64,000 bases of DNA from Cristatella mucedo (Eukaryota; Bryozoa; Phylactolaemata; Cristatellidae). Position numbers and translations under genes: made by a program. How positions within the stretch are numbered: position 1 is the first letter of the stretch; each line of letters begins with the position of its first letter. Under the pieces are notes generated by a model that was given only the letters and a program-made list of their open reading frames with translations, did no database searches and was not told where the DNA came from. Positions 11,801 through 25,400 of this stretch are shown piece by piece. Where the stretch lies: the NCBI GenBank assembly GCA_009760855.2, contig WPIO01000020.1, positions 1,115,001 through 1,179,000 on the forward strand, read 5' to 3'.

Positions 11801-12560
11801 CCACACTTTGAGAGCATACGAACTTAAGGCACGGTCTCCAAAGGATTTCAGGTTCGTGCGAGGTGTCGCTAAACGATTTGATCCAGAAAAGTTGGTGGCA
11901 CGATGCCTAGCCTGGTGGGGGAGTAGCTATGATAGGTAGGCTGGAGCCACCGAATGAAAGGGCCTAAGAGTGAGTGGCAGAACCTTGATTCGCTGGTTGA
12001 TTGGGAGCCAGTGCAGGTCGGCTAGAAGTGGTATGTGGCAACTGCGACCCTCACGACAGACAAGCGTAGCTGCAGATTTGTGCACCAACTGTAAGTGCAC
12101 GATCGCACGCGGCGGTAGACCAGAAAGCAATGAGTTGCCCAAGTCAAGATAGGATGTTACAAATGCATTGACCATTTTCGATGTAGTATCTTTGTCTAAG
12201 CAAGACCGAATTTTAGCAATGTTATGTAGCTGAAAGTAGGCAGACTGGACTGTGGAGCTGATGCGGTCGTCTTATGAAAGGTCACTTTGAAACAGGACAC
12301 CTAGATTTCTCACAGATGCAACCGGAGGTAAGCTAGAAGAGCCAATTTCGAGGTTTAAGTTTTCTAATTCCCGAATCACTCTCGGTTCGCCCGTAGCTAA
12401 TAAGTTGGTTTTAATCTTCATTCAATTTAAGAAACTGTGCTGCCATCCATGAAAGGTTGTCATGTATACATGCAGCAATGTAGTTCGACGTGCTGGAGAG
12501 TTGAGAGGGATCAAAGCTATGGTACAACCGGATGCCGTCTGCTTAGAAGTGGAAACCTGG

Positions 12561-14712
12561 GAGGAGCAATCGAATCTCCAAGTCCGGGAGGCTTGCGTGG
12601 CGATGCTCATTCAGCAGCTACGTAGATGACATACTTTTACGGTGCAGACAGCAATTCTCTTGAATGGGATTGACAAGGCTGCTCGGCCGGCGAACACTCA
12701 GCCCGCGTTCAAGGTCAGTTTCCTGAAGCAAGCACCTCGCGTTCGTCGTATTCGTCTCCAGCGGTCGTGCCTTAGCAAGCCGTTGGCGTGCAGCATCTTT
12801 AGGCTTTTCAAATCGGGCACACTTCTTTCAGACGAGCTTACCTCAAAAGAGTCGTCCGAGCTGGGTTTTAAGGCAGAGCATCTGCGGTTCTAGCGAGATG
12901 TGAAATAACGACCTTATAGAAGGGCCAAAGAGCCCCCAGTTTGCACGGCGAGCCATCAGCTAGCAGCTTTCTATAGGCACTCGCCAGGGCGAGGCTATTC
13001 ATTTGCTTAGACTTAATCACGTGAGCAGAATCCACAGCAGGGAAGACAGCCTTTCTGGGACCGGCCTCCAAACGATAGATATCTGGCTCTTTCTGGGTGA
13101 TGTTCAAATGAGGCTAACGGCCCTTCGTGGCAGGGATTTAGACTCTCCCAAAACTGGGTATACCATTTTTGGTATAACCATTATTTTTTACAGAGGACCC
13201 GGAGTGCCGTTCCACTCGGCGAACCTTCTGCACACCGAAACAGCGTCTGCTTCCAGACAAAGCTACCGCTTCTTCTTAAAAAAAAGCTCAAGCATTTTTA
13301 TGTAGGAAGAGTTAATTAGGCCTGCAGGCCGGCGAATCGACGTGGTCTGTCGCCACAGGTGGCAGAGAGTTCACCGGACGTTGGAGGTCAGGACATTGAG
13401 CTTTTCAGACGTCCCACAGCTGCTCCTCTTCATCGCTGCACTTCCGAGACGGACCCTTAGTCCGATGGAGGAGGTTAACGCTTATATGAGAAGTTATCAG
13501 TAAAAGACCTTTTCTAATAATCAGTCGGGGGGGGGCTCTCTTCTTGCCCAGTGAACGACCCGATAGCTATGCCTAACCGAAAGATTCGGCCGGCTAAACC
13601 AGCTCTACCATCTCTGCTTACACGATGCTCATCTGTCAGTCGTCCCGGGTCATTTGCACTGTCACGTCACGACCAACCAGCTGCTGCTAAGAGCTAGCTA
13701 GCTAACTAAGCTAACTAGCTAGCTAAGGAGAACTATCAGTCGCTGAAAAAGCCGTATTAGACTGTGCAGCAGTAACAGCAGTCTCTCCGTCGGTTTGCAT
13801 AGCGAAGAGCTCGTTACACGCCCACCTGCCGACGACGGTAGAACACGTCGGCGACGAAATTGCTCTTTAATGTCGAGTCGCAGTGGTTTATATTATGACT
13901 ATAATAAGGAGACATATAGGACCATAACGAGGCATCGCTTCTGCGGTCACTGACAGCTGCCCGTGTTGCGCTGTCGCCGACGCATTTCGATTTAAGCATT
14001 GTTCACTTGGAAAAACATGGATGGGTACGTTACATTATAGTTAATCCGCTGGCAGCTGGCACGTAAAAAATTGCAGCCACACACACACACACACGCGCAC
14101 GCACACATATATAGATATATGTGTGCGGGTGTGTATGGGTGTGTATACACAAACATATACACACGAAAAGGAAGATCAGCGAGCGAGCGAAGACGCATCT
14201 GCAATCCCAATCGTAGTGTGGCACTAATCCACTACCACAGAGCGCACGCGAAACGGTTTGAGCTCAGCCTGCACTGGTCGCACTTGGGCCAACTGGCTGG
14301 GAAGCTGAGAACTGCTAGCTGCGCGAGCAGATGAGGTGATTGGTGCTCAGCCGAACGCCAGCGTTAACTCTGACCCGCCGGGCAGGAGCTAGCGTAGAGC
14401 GAGCCAGCAGAACTGCAGCAGCACCAGCATTGAAAGGTACGGCACATGAGCAGGACAGGCGACCAAAGTAAACACAATTCCATAATGTCAAGCAAAGTAG
14501 CATCAGATGCACTGCATCTGTGCTCAGCGGTAGAGGCGCTCAAACTGCTGCTGCCTCGGTGACTGGACGTGCAGAGCACGTGATGTCGGGGCGGGCAGGC
14601 AGGGCACCCGCCGATCTTGCTGAGGTATGGCAGTGAGCCCAAGCTCGTCAGGCACAGTCGCTCTCTGAGCGAGGATGGGTGGATGGGTTGGTGGGTGGTT
14701 GGGGCTCAGTGT
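12561..14712. other. Convergent intergenic stretch, no gene recognised
   Basis: It lies between the 3' sides of ADGB and REPS. An 83-codon + frame at 12642-12893 matches nothing I recognise. Also present are AGCT-rich near-palindromic repeats (13690-13730) and an (AC)n/AT tract (14079-14165). Confidence 0.4.
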
Positions 14713-17700
14713 TCAGCAAGGCCTCAGATGCTCCAGCTGGATCTCGAGCGCGATTCGCTGCTCCATCACCTCCTGCAGCTCCTGATTGAGCTCACCGTTC
14801 AGGCGCGACAGCATCGTGTTTCTCTCCCGAAGTCGCTTGATGGAGCTAGCAATCTCCTTTTTGCCTCTGCAAGCATCAAGACCTGGCAGCGACCCCAGTG
14901 CTTCTCCCAGCGCACGCGCCTCGGCAACGCGACTCGTCTCGGCAAATGACTCGTTTTAAAGAAAGGCTCCCTGCTGCTTGGGCAGCTGCTGCTGGCGGCC
15001 CTAAGCCACCGGTTGGCGTGAAGAGCAGGATGCTGGCATGCTGGGACTGCCTGTTAATCGCTGAATAGCCAAGCGCCAGTTGCTGAGATAGCGGGATGGC
15101 AAGCTTCGAGACAGCATAGACGAGTTTAAAATTTCGAAGAGACAATGGCTGTTGTTGTTTTGGCGAATAAGAAGACAAAACAGTGCAGTGGTCTTTGATA
15201 AAGCAATGCGTTCATGATCTTTGACATCCTATGAGCTTTGAATTTTAGTTGTTACAAAAACAATGCTGAAAATGCTGACTTACAAGGGCATGTAGTTGCA
15301 AACAGAATCAGAGCACCCATAGCTCGCTTTACATAGTTTACTCCAACGATTTCGAGTTGAATCATTTTGTAACTTATTTGTCCTCATGTCTATGAGGTCA
15401 TCACAAATGTCTCATCGCAAGGTCTATATCACAAATGCATATGTCGGCAAGGAAAAAGTTCCCCTATCCTTGTTTCCCCATTAAGGAAGCCTGAGCAGTA
15501 GTAACTTTTATGAGTTCTGCAGGGCATCCAGCTGTCTGCAAAATTCTGCCAGAAGATAAATGACAAGGCTTTCTCACTCTCGGTTCAATCCTGCATAAGC
15601 ACATCCTCTGACATAGGAAAGTGTGCATGACTGTCTGCCTCCAACCTCCTCTTCCACAGTGGCAGTTTGGCCAGGAAAAGCCTCCAGTGCTTCAGCAGCA
15701 TCCACATGTGGTGACTGGGCTTTCTTTTCTTTCTCAGAAAAGTAAAATTCTCGGAGTTCAATCAAAATGGCTTAATGACTTGTGGATTTCATATCTTAAA
15801 ATTGCTCCGATTAAACATCATGAACCAAAACTTGAGAATGCATTTGTAACACGTCTGCCAAATGAAGGGCAAAAACAACAACAGTTTGGTTTTGAGTGAT
15901 TTTTCAGACATTACTACGGTATAATGTAAAGTCACAGAAATAATGATTTGCTTTGTGGACGGACAAAGCAACACATCTCCGATGGTAATGGGACTCACAA
16001 CAGATGCCAAGGTAACAAATAGAATAAGCATCGATTAAATTACAAGAAAAATAACCAGTGTTGAATTTATGGAATAACTTGTCTGACACTGTTGCTAAGC
16101 AGGCCCTTAAATCACTTACAGCATGCGGGTTCCCAAAGGAGTTCAGCACAAGCTTGCATCTTTTGTAAAAGGTCGGGCTGAGATATGAGAGATGGATAGA
16201 ACTCAAAACATAAAGCAGTCATTCATTTTCCACAGTCACTTTTACCATCTGTGACATTGCAACCATCGCCTGATTATATCATCGTGCTGCTTGGCTGGGA
16301 GTTTTCGTAATGCCGAGCTGGTTTGGCCCAGTGGTTAAGGTGCTTGCCTCGATTAAGGTCTTGCCGAGGTCGTGGGCTTGAGGCCCGTGGCATATGTGAA
16401 GCGCCTGAATAGAGATTGAGTTCTCTCAGGGTGCTACACAAATGAATTATATTTATATTTATTTAAAATCTGCATTTCTGCTGAGCTTTTGATTACCATC
16501 CGAGCCAACAGGCTTCGTTGGAGAAAGTTGCAATCAGTGTAATCACAACAATGTGATGCAAATCGTAGGCCATCTTCCGTTTCTCCAACCATTCATCCCC
16601 ATAGCTGCAAGCATTACCTTGTCGCCACACAAATGGAATGGGGTCGTGCTACACTATCCGAACCCAGAAGACGTGGGCACATAAAACATCCACCTACACA
16701 CGAGTATGCACACTCACACATCATTGCGCACAGACTTCTTCTAGATGCAAGAGCTCGGTATCCAGAGAATAGGCTGCGAGTAGCTTACCTAGTGCTTAGC
16801 TGCTCCCGGTGCCTCTCCATCGGCTCGTAGCGACTCCACGAGTGAATGACTGGTCCGTCACAGCCGTTCTCATCATTGCTGCTATTTAGAAGTGGTTTTT
16901 CTTCACTCTGAAATGTTGGCAACAGTTGCTACGATTTCTTGGAATGCAACAGGCACTGCAGTAAGGAGTGCCAGTAGTCGCTCATCAAGCGCATTAGGCC
17001 AGGTGCAATACGGTACATCGAGCCATAAGTAACTCATGGACACCAAGCAACACTGCCACGATGGTATAATGACTAGAAGGAGGAGGACCTCTCTAAGATT
17101 GCAACCTGATACCATCCGATGCTCATATACACAAGTTAGGCAGGCTTGTGCAGAAGGCCAGATTATCAGTGATGCTAGTACAATTTTTCTACAGCAGTCG
17201 TCGATTGTGGCTAGGATCAAGGCGCGTAATGACGCGAATACATTGGGAGAACGCTAGATAAAACGTTTTTGAAACCTAGTTCCCCGAAACCCAGCTCCCC
17301 ACTGTCCAATCTGACATGGGATTATTTTGGAAGTTTGCAAAGCAAAAGCAGCAAGGCCACAAATAACCAATGCCAACAGCTCAAAAAACTATGCATTGCT
17401 ATATTAACGGCATTCTTGTAAATGACGACAGGGTCGGCACAGTGCTCAAGTGTGATCTCACTTGCAAACCCCATCCGGGGTGGCAACTGTGATTCAAAAG
17501 TGACAATAAGTACAGAACTTCAAAGGGCCCTTTTGTTCCACAATAGTCAGACAAGGCACTGAAGGTGTCACTTGATAACATAAGCCAGTTTGCAACTAGT
17601 TTCGAGAGGCCAACCCAGGCTTTGGATTCGCTCTCTAAAAGTGAGTGGGAGACTAGGTCGAGCGATACCCTGAAGCATTTCTACTCATGGCTATATGCAA

Positions 17701-19322
17701 GCTGGCTGAGTAACTACCGCCACCTTTGATGAGTCCATTAATTTTTTTCCTTTCAAATTTTAACATACAGAACCCCAATGCAAGAAGGGAAACGATGCAG
17801 TCATGTAGTGTTCTTGTAGGCAGTGCCGGGCGAGACCCCAGCATTCCAGAGATCAGCATGGCTATTGACTGGAAGACACAAAAAACCTGAACCACAAAAA
17901 ATGATACACGCAAACCGGAAGAATACACAATGATAAGCATAGTGCAATAACAGTAAGAAATAAATGAACGAGAATGACTTCTGTCACAAGTCTATACCTG
18001 TGCACGAATCACCAGGCCACCATCACCTTGATTTGAAGATGGTGTGTCAGGTACAAACTCAGAGAAATCAGCAAAATCGACCAGCGAAGCAGTGGCATCT
18101 CCATCGGGAAAGCGGGCAACGTCGTGTTCAGGAGTTGGTAGTGGTTTGTTTCGAGGTGGTACGATGGGTGGATTTGTAGCTACAATTAGCATAAAAAACC
18201 GATTTCCAATTATGCAGAGTAGAGCACATAACTCTTAATGTCATCCACAAGAATGACATTTTTTCATCCGAAATAAGGCTCAGATTTTTACGAAACAACA
18301 GTGTTACGTGTGCATTTATGTAAAATCAAACGTAAAAGTATTTGGACGGCCTAGATTAGCTCGATAAGCAGCTTCTCCTAAGCCCCCCCCCGACTAAACC
18401 AGAGTCGGGATGTGGGTTCTGTCTGTTGGATTGGATATCCAATTTTACGAATTGCAACGATGATGATGCAAGTTTTGAACAGTATACCAGAAATGAGCTA
18501 AAACTCCTTTTAACTCAATTGAAAACGACTGATTTTGGCCAGAACATAGCATCGAGAAAAGATCTGTCCATCAGCTCATGCCGGAACCATTTGGGTGTGC
18601 ATGACCAGTAATTGTAAAGCTAACCCAATGAAAACTATTTATTTCCCATAGAAAAGTTCACGGGTCATGCCGAAGTTCACCGAATTGCCAAGCTTCGTGA
18701 AGGGTAAAATTACGACCTGGTACGAGGCTGAAAACTCGTACCGTCAAATTGCTACTACTCTAACAATACCGAAGACATACAGTTGTGTACAACGTGAGAA
18801 AGCTGGTGAAGAAGGAAGCTGGTGAACAGTGCTGAATGCAGAATGCAACCGAGTAGGCATCAGCCATGGCCGATGCCGCAGCCGTCCAAATACTTTTGCA
18901 CTTGAGTATGTCTCTTTATGTAACTCCACAAAGGCCCAAAAACTACGTGGGTGCTACACGGGAGAGTTTTCTATAGTGCACGCACAGCCTAAGCAGCTTT
19001 CAATGTGTACTCTAGCCAAGAGACTTCATCCCGCGCATCAAAGAGAAAGTGAGAAGCATAAATAAATCATGAGGGCAGTCGAGGAAGTAAGCAGCGTAGA
19101 AGTAGCAGAGCAGAACTGCTGAAAAAATGTGCCACAGTCGGCAGCAGCAGCAGCAGCAGCAGCAAAGCAAGTGCCTTTTTAACTTCAATCTAAATTTACA
19201 TCAATGGTTACCGGATCATCAGCACTGATCGTTGACTGCCATTGGATGACAGCAGTTATAGCCCGATGGGCCCTGAGCTACGGAATAACGAGATATATAT
19301 ATAAAATATATATATATATATA

Positions 19323-19412
<90 letters not shown>

Positions 19413-22400
19413 CTAAGGAGCAGAAGCATAAGGAAACTGTACAACACATTTACTACATTTCATGCAGTCCACCAAAGCAATGCTGAAGTAACAAAAAAGA
19501 AACAGCACGATCGGCACCGACGAATTAACAGACCGAGAAGCAGATACTGTGAATTAAGGAACCGGCAGCAAATAGCAGAAGAAACACATTATTTCCTCTA
19601 AAAAGACAACCTGAGCAGCACATTGCCAACAGCACCCAGTAATAAGCTTGCGCGAAGGCATGATCCTGCCAAAGTGAGCCACATGTAATGTAATGTATCT
19701 CTGTCTGTAACTCCACAAAGTCATAAGGACTATGTGGGTGCTACACGGGAGAGTTTTGAATAGCGCACTCACAGCCTGAGCAGCTTTCGGTACGCATTCG
19801 GTAGTCAACAGACTTCGTCGCACGCAACAAAGAGAAAGTGGTAAGCATAGTCAGGAGAGCAGTTGAGGAAGTGAGTAGCATGGAAGTAGCAGCTCAGGAC
19901 CGCTGAAAAGGATAAGCCATAGTGGGCAGCAGGAGAGTAGTTGTCGCCATATAAGAATCAAATAGTGCGAAGGCATGATCCTGCCAAAGTGAGCCATAGC
20001 AGGAACCAAGCACCTCGGACAGACCTACTTATCACTGCATCAGGCAATCTGTTGCCGAACAATAGGTATTTCAAGCACACACAACCTAAACACAAAGGCT
20101 CCAAACTATCGCAACTAGCAAAACATACAAGCACACAATACACGCCGAAATCAAGAGCGACAAAAAAACGCTTCGTCATGCGACACAGCAGCCGGCATTC
20201 CGAAAGAAGTAGGCCAATGGCTGATAGAAGTGTCAAGTCACATGCGGCTACAAGCACTGACAGCAAACCCATGACTTCCTTCCAGCAGACTGACCCTCCT
20301 GTGCCCCAGGACCCTGGTTGCTGCCCATGCGTGTTTAGACCAACGGCAAAACTGAGGAGGATTCGTCAATTGCTTTTACTTATTACAATAGTAATACTAC
20401 TACTACTACTAATAATAATAATACAGCATTTGCATGTCACTGTAGAAGAACTAAATCTCTCCCTAGTCATTTTAAATTTGATGAAAAGGAAATACGTGGG
20501 ATGAGGCAAGTAAGACATGATCGGGGCACATTATAGAGGAGCAAGCAACAGGAAGTAAATTCGCCTCACCACTACAATAGCAGCTGATTGGTTCGGAAGC
20601 AGTCTGTAACACCAATTAACATAAAAGCGTCAAAGGCTGATCAGCACCAAGTTTACCCTATATGGAGACAGGCTCTAAATCAAGGCAAAATTAGCAGCGT
20701 ATCTTACAAACGACAAGGACCGCGGCTCATAAGCGTCTTCCAGCAAAAGCTGCACAAAAGGAGACAGATGCTGTATGTGACAAACAACTACTTTATCCAA
20801 CCTGTACAAGACATGCACAACACAGCAGCGCAGAAAAGGTAACGATGACTCACTGTGCACTATTGCAGCACCGCGGCAGCATGGCACACCAGACAATTTA
20901 CCTAGGCCTTGAACAACCAACCATCAAAACGACAAAGTTTGCACGATCGCGACACGAATAGGTGAGCAGCTGCTGCAAGCCTCTACTCGGCCAAGTCAAG
21001 CAAAAGCAAGCAGACACCATACCCGATATAGCAGGGGGTACAACTAGAGCTGCTGCCTGCTGCTGCCCGAGGGGGGCTGCAGCTGGCGGAGGCTGAAGAA
21101 ATGGCAGTGGCTCCTGAGAGGTGATGGCTCCACCAGGCACTGAAAAGAAACAGGAGGAAAGCTTCCGAGCAAGTGAAAGCAGAAAAGTGTACGTGCACGC
21201 ACGAGTGCAGCCACCCGCCGCCGCCCCCTGCTTCGCGGACGCAAAAGGGCTTCCAAAGAAATAAGCAGAAGGCAATGGCAAATGGAACAATCTCAGGAAA
21301 ATACCCGATTGAGTTTTCTTAGCAGGAGTAGGCCTTGGCCGCCCCTGCAAGGGAGGATACAGCTTGGCTGGCGTGTAGCCCTGGTCTAAGCCGACGGCGG
21401 CAGCAGCTGCATCCTGTGCCCTCGTCTCGGTGTTAGATCGCTGCCTGCCCACGACCGGATGCGGCACGGGCTCGTCGTGCTCGAAGGGCACGGGATCTGC
21501 AGAGAAGCCCAAGAGCGGCGCTCCGAACGAGGTCCAATTGCAAGGCCTCAGGCGTCAGGAGCAAAAGATCGAGCGACTCGGCTTCACTGCAGAGGAGGTC
21601 ACAGGTCAGTTCTAGCCCCACTGCTTCGCACGAGCAGAGGCTCACTCACCCGAGTTAGTGCGCGCCTTCTCTGCATCCAGAGAACTGACAGTGTAGCTGC
21701 TGTTGTTGGGCGACATTTTAACCGGAACCGGGTGCACGATGTCCTAGAAGGAAAAACGCCGTCCTTGGCATCGCAGCCCGCCTACGGGAGGGGGTGGTGG
21801 TGGGACAAGGCGCTGACGAGAGCAAGCAACAAGTGCATGTTCGAGTCAGAGCGTCGAGTCGCAGTTGCTGCTTGGCTCAGCTAGATCTTGACAGCAGCAA
21901 TCTCTCGGCGAGCCCCTCTGCGAGCACGATTGACGAGCACACGCGGAAAGCTGGGAGAGCTGAGCGTCGTTGCGTACATACAGCGTGCATGAATTTCGTG
22001 AAGCATAGACCGCTCCCAGCATCACAGAGCATTCGCAGGGAAGGGACGCCACTTTTCCGGATCTCATGCAGGTGAATGACCGGCTGAATGGCCGGAAGAT
22101 GCAGCTAGTAGCAAGTGAGCAGCAGCGAGTAGATTATGACCATCGTCATCGATCGTTCTTATATCCATTCAAGTTATGCAAGAGGTGGCAGAAGGGCACT
22201 CGAGAACTTGCAAGACACGGACATCGAGCGAACAGGCGAACAGCATGGTGGACAGTTAGCTTGTCGGACGAGACAGGGCGAATCTCGGTATGGGCATCCG
22301 ATAGGTAGGGTGCACTGTCTGGACAGCTGAGACGAGCTCGTGCGGCTAAGCGAGGAAGACGCAAGGAGAACTCTCGCTCAGCCGTGACAGCAGCAGCAGC

Positions 22401-25400
22401 AGCAGCAGCACGCCAGGCAGGCTGCGGCGTGGCTAGGGTCGCGGGCCATGCTGTTAGGGTAGCAGCCAACCACTGTTAGGGTAGCGGCCAACAACTGTTA
22501 GGGTGGCGGCCAACAACTAGCTGCGTGTGAGAGAAGGCTAAGAAATAATCTTGACAGCCAAACGTCCACAGCAAGCTTACAGGGTCTGAGACAGGCTGTG
22601 CATCGAAGCTGACTAATTTGGTGCTTAGGGGTGAAGAAAGATCCTCTGGTGGTGATGCAGGCATAAATGCCCACTACAACGACCGAAAAACGGTGCTCTC
22701 ACATAAAGGCGGTAAAACTATTCATGTGGTACACATAAAATTGTACTAAAGGAAGCAAAGAGGAGAGAGAGAGAGAGATAGAGATGAGAGAGAGAAAGAG
22801 AGAATGAGAGAGAGAGAGAGAGGGAGGGAGAGAGAGAGAGAGAGGGAGAGAGAAAGAGAGAGAAAGAGAGAGGATGAGAGGAGGAGATAGAGGGAGGGAG
22901 AGAGAGGATGAGAGGAGGAGAGAGATAGAGGGAGGGAGAGAGAGAATAAGAGAGAGAAGGAGAGCAAAAATAGCCAAATGCACCACAAAGACTCGGAGCA
23001 TTTGTTTAAAAAAGGAAGATCAGGACAAAATGTCAGGACTCACACAGGCAAGCTTAATTGCTCTTCATAGCTATGCAAGTCATGCTCTTTGCGTCTGCTC
23101 GAGCACACCGCTGCCTGCTCACTTCCCTGCACCTAACGCGGCTGTGTGGCAACACATCAGCCGAGACGCTCCGGCAAAGTACATGCACAAGTCCACGAAG
23201 ACCACAACGGTGTATTTCCAATGCAGTGCAAGTGCATTGGCAGCATTCCGCTAGGCTGGCCACTAAATATTCATCAAAGGACTCGGCCATAAATCCAAAT
23301 CAAGCAACGGTCACTCAAGCAAGGGTAGCAAATCCATACACCGGAAATTGCTTGGCCAGGACTATAGACGGCCCAGATATGAACAATAAGCTACAGGTTT
23401 CATGAGAAAAAACTGCACTGTCTTACTCAAAGAGGCAATAGGCTGTGACATGCATATAGGCAATAGGCTGCGACAATAGGCAATGCATTGGCTGTGACAT
23501 TACAATCCGTTGCAAAAAATCTTAGCACCCCTCAGTCCTCACTATTCTCACTAAATAGTCCTTTGAAGCTCTACAGGGATATCTGAGAAGTGTTCACCTG
23601 ATGGGCCTTTAAGTTTATCAGGCTCGATTTACAGGACACTCCGACCGTGTAGCCCTAGCTATGACACAGTCTATGACCCAACCGTTGTGCTCCCGATAGG
23701 CACGGTCGACCATGCGCAGTATGTAAAGTGCCTAGAAAGAGATTAGATTCTCTGGGGGTGCTAAACAAATGTATTATTATCACTATTATTATGTTGGGTA
23801 CCCGGTGATGGTGCATCGCCATTCGACCGGCAACACATGCCGAACACCGGGTGGACTCAACCTAAGATTGATTGCAAAGGTCCAGAACACGTGACCCTAG
23901 CCGCCGGAACAGCCAGATAAGGCACGTAGCTCTGCGCTAGCAGTAAATAAAAAAATAAAAATGTAATTCATTTGTATAGCGCCCTCTGAGAACTCTCTAT
24001 TCAGGCCCTTCACATGTGCCACGGGGCTCGAGCCCACGACCTGGGGTCGTCAAATACATTCACCTAGACCTTAGTCAAGGCGAGCACCTTAACCACTGGG
24101 CTAAACCAGCAAAGAGTATTCCTAGCACGACCAGCAGCAGCTGCATAAACTTCTAAATTGCCCTGCATTCGTGCACATGCACTCGAAAGAAGACACCACA
24201 AGCATGCGTGCACGAACAGCAAACCGATAAACTGGCGAATCAACTGACGCAGTTGCGCGAGGAAGAGCTGGAAAGGACGCGAGTCCACAGCCGCCTTGTT
24301 CGGGACGTGCCGCCGCTGCCAGCCCCATCCACGACGAGCGCGGTCTCTCGGCAGTCTGAAGAAATGTCGAAGAAGCAGCAAGTGGCGACGATGACGACGA
24401 CGACGAACCTGATTGTTTGGAGGCGTCGAAGGGGTGACTCGCTTGATGGTGCTTCCCGGCGGCAGATCGAGCACAAACGGCTCGTCGCTGGCGGGCACGT
24501 ACGGCACAAGAGACGGCGGCAGCTGCGCAGGCAGCTCCACGTCGTTCCGTCGCAGCACGACCAGGTGCATGGCGGTGCAGAACTCCTCCAGCGACAGGGC
24601 GCCGTCGCGATTGACGTCCGACAGCTGCCAGATCTTGGACAGCTCTCGCGTCGGCAGCTTGGATTTCTCGAAGAACTCTTTAGCCGTGGTGCCTGAAGAG
24701 AGTGAGAGCCGGCCGAAGCCGAAGCGACGCCGGAGCGTGGAGCGGTGCACTCGCAGCAGCGCCTGATCGCACGGCTGCACAGCGCAAAGAAAAGCCGCCA
24801 GCCTGGCGATCGTAACTAGTCTCCGCACACTCGAGCTGAGCGAATGGAAGCACGTGGCGCAAGCTCGCGCCCGCACACGCGCACACACACGCGACAAAGC
24901 ATTACGGATAGAGACATGGGCGTGGCACTGCTGCACACAGAAGGTGGCCGCTACTTGAGGCGTGGCCACACGTGCGACTAAATTTCTTGAAGCTGCCAAG
25001 GAAACGATGCCAACCAACGTAACCACAAGTTTCGGTAAGCAGCACCAACAGAGAAACAAAAGCACTCAGCGATGAAATGATCTCACTGATACTCTAATGT
25101 CACAATATCGGAGAAGCCCACGGAGTCTCCATTTAAAGATAGAGCAAACGGGCCAGAGAGATATTAGAACATTAGCCTGTGGACTTTCGCTTTGTTTTGC
25201 ACCCAGCGAAAAGGCTGTAATGTCTGTAGTTACGCCGTATCTTGATTTGCCTCCAATCTCGTCCGTGGGTCGGAGAATCGCTTGTTTTTTGGTCGCTGCA
25301 GCAAGTGCAGTGACCACCCCAATACTTGTGCGTGCTAATGCGTGCGCAAGCACCTTATTACAGGCTATTAGTCGGCTTTGGCGAATGCGCTTACGAGGAG

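Larger units (their letters stand above)
10832..12560 (-). mobile_element. LINE-A copy (minus) carrying two solo LTRs
   Basis: In minus orientation the 3' tail is at 10832-10913 (ATT-rich, stem-loop), followed by the 3' UTR blocks, then the coding C terminus (WLPINQRIKVLPLTLRPFHS, HLQLVHKSAATLVCREG) up to the RT region near 12500. Stops and frame changes show it is dead. Two LTR insertions (10914-11205, 11395-11800) split it. Confidence 0.8.
14867..17997 (-). other. REPS 3' introns
   Basis: It contains a candidate exon near 15600-15750 and a SINE-A at 16318-16466. The 105-codon minus frame at 16903-17220 resembles no family I can name, and its splice context fits no REPS exon. Confidence 0.4.

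Noticed and set aside
16903-17220. 105-codon minus frame in a REPS intron
   Set aside because: No recognisable domain, and no acceptor/donor pair in a phase that fits the neighbouring exons.
19256-19447. Ile/Tyr-repeat frames here and at 45981-46312
   Set aside because: Translations of (TA)n and (TG)n tracts.
19941-20504. 187-codon + frame
   Set aside because: It begins in LINE-B sequence and ends in an (ATA)n tract; no domain and antisense to REPS.
20898-21512. 204-codon minus frame as a single exon
   Set aside because: It contains two real REPS exons (21496-21305, 21139-21023) separated by an intron that happens to stay open.
22452-22517. Telomere-like repeat
   Set aside because: TTAGGG occurs once per 22-bp unit, only three units, so not telomeric.
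22699-23001. Ser/Leu-rich minus frames here and at 9313-9906
   Set aside because: Products of GA-rich low-complexity DNA.
24064-25065. 333-codon minus frame
   Set aside because: Only 24692-24409 is REPS coding; the rest is intron and SINE-A sequence read through, with a splice acceptor and family phase marking the true start.
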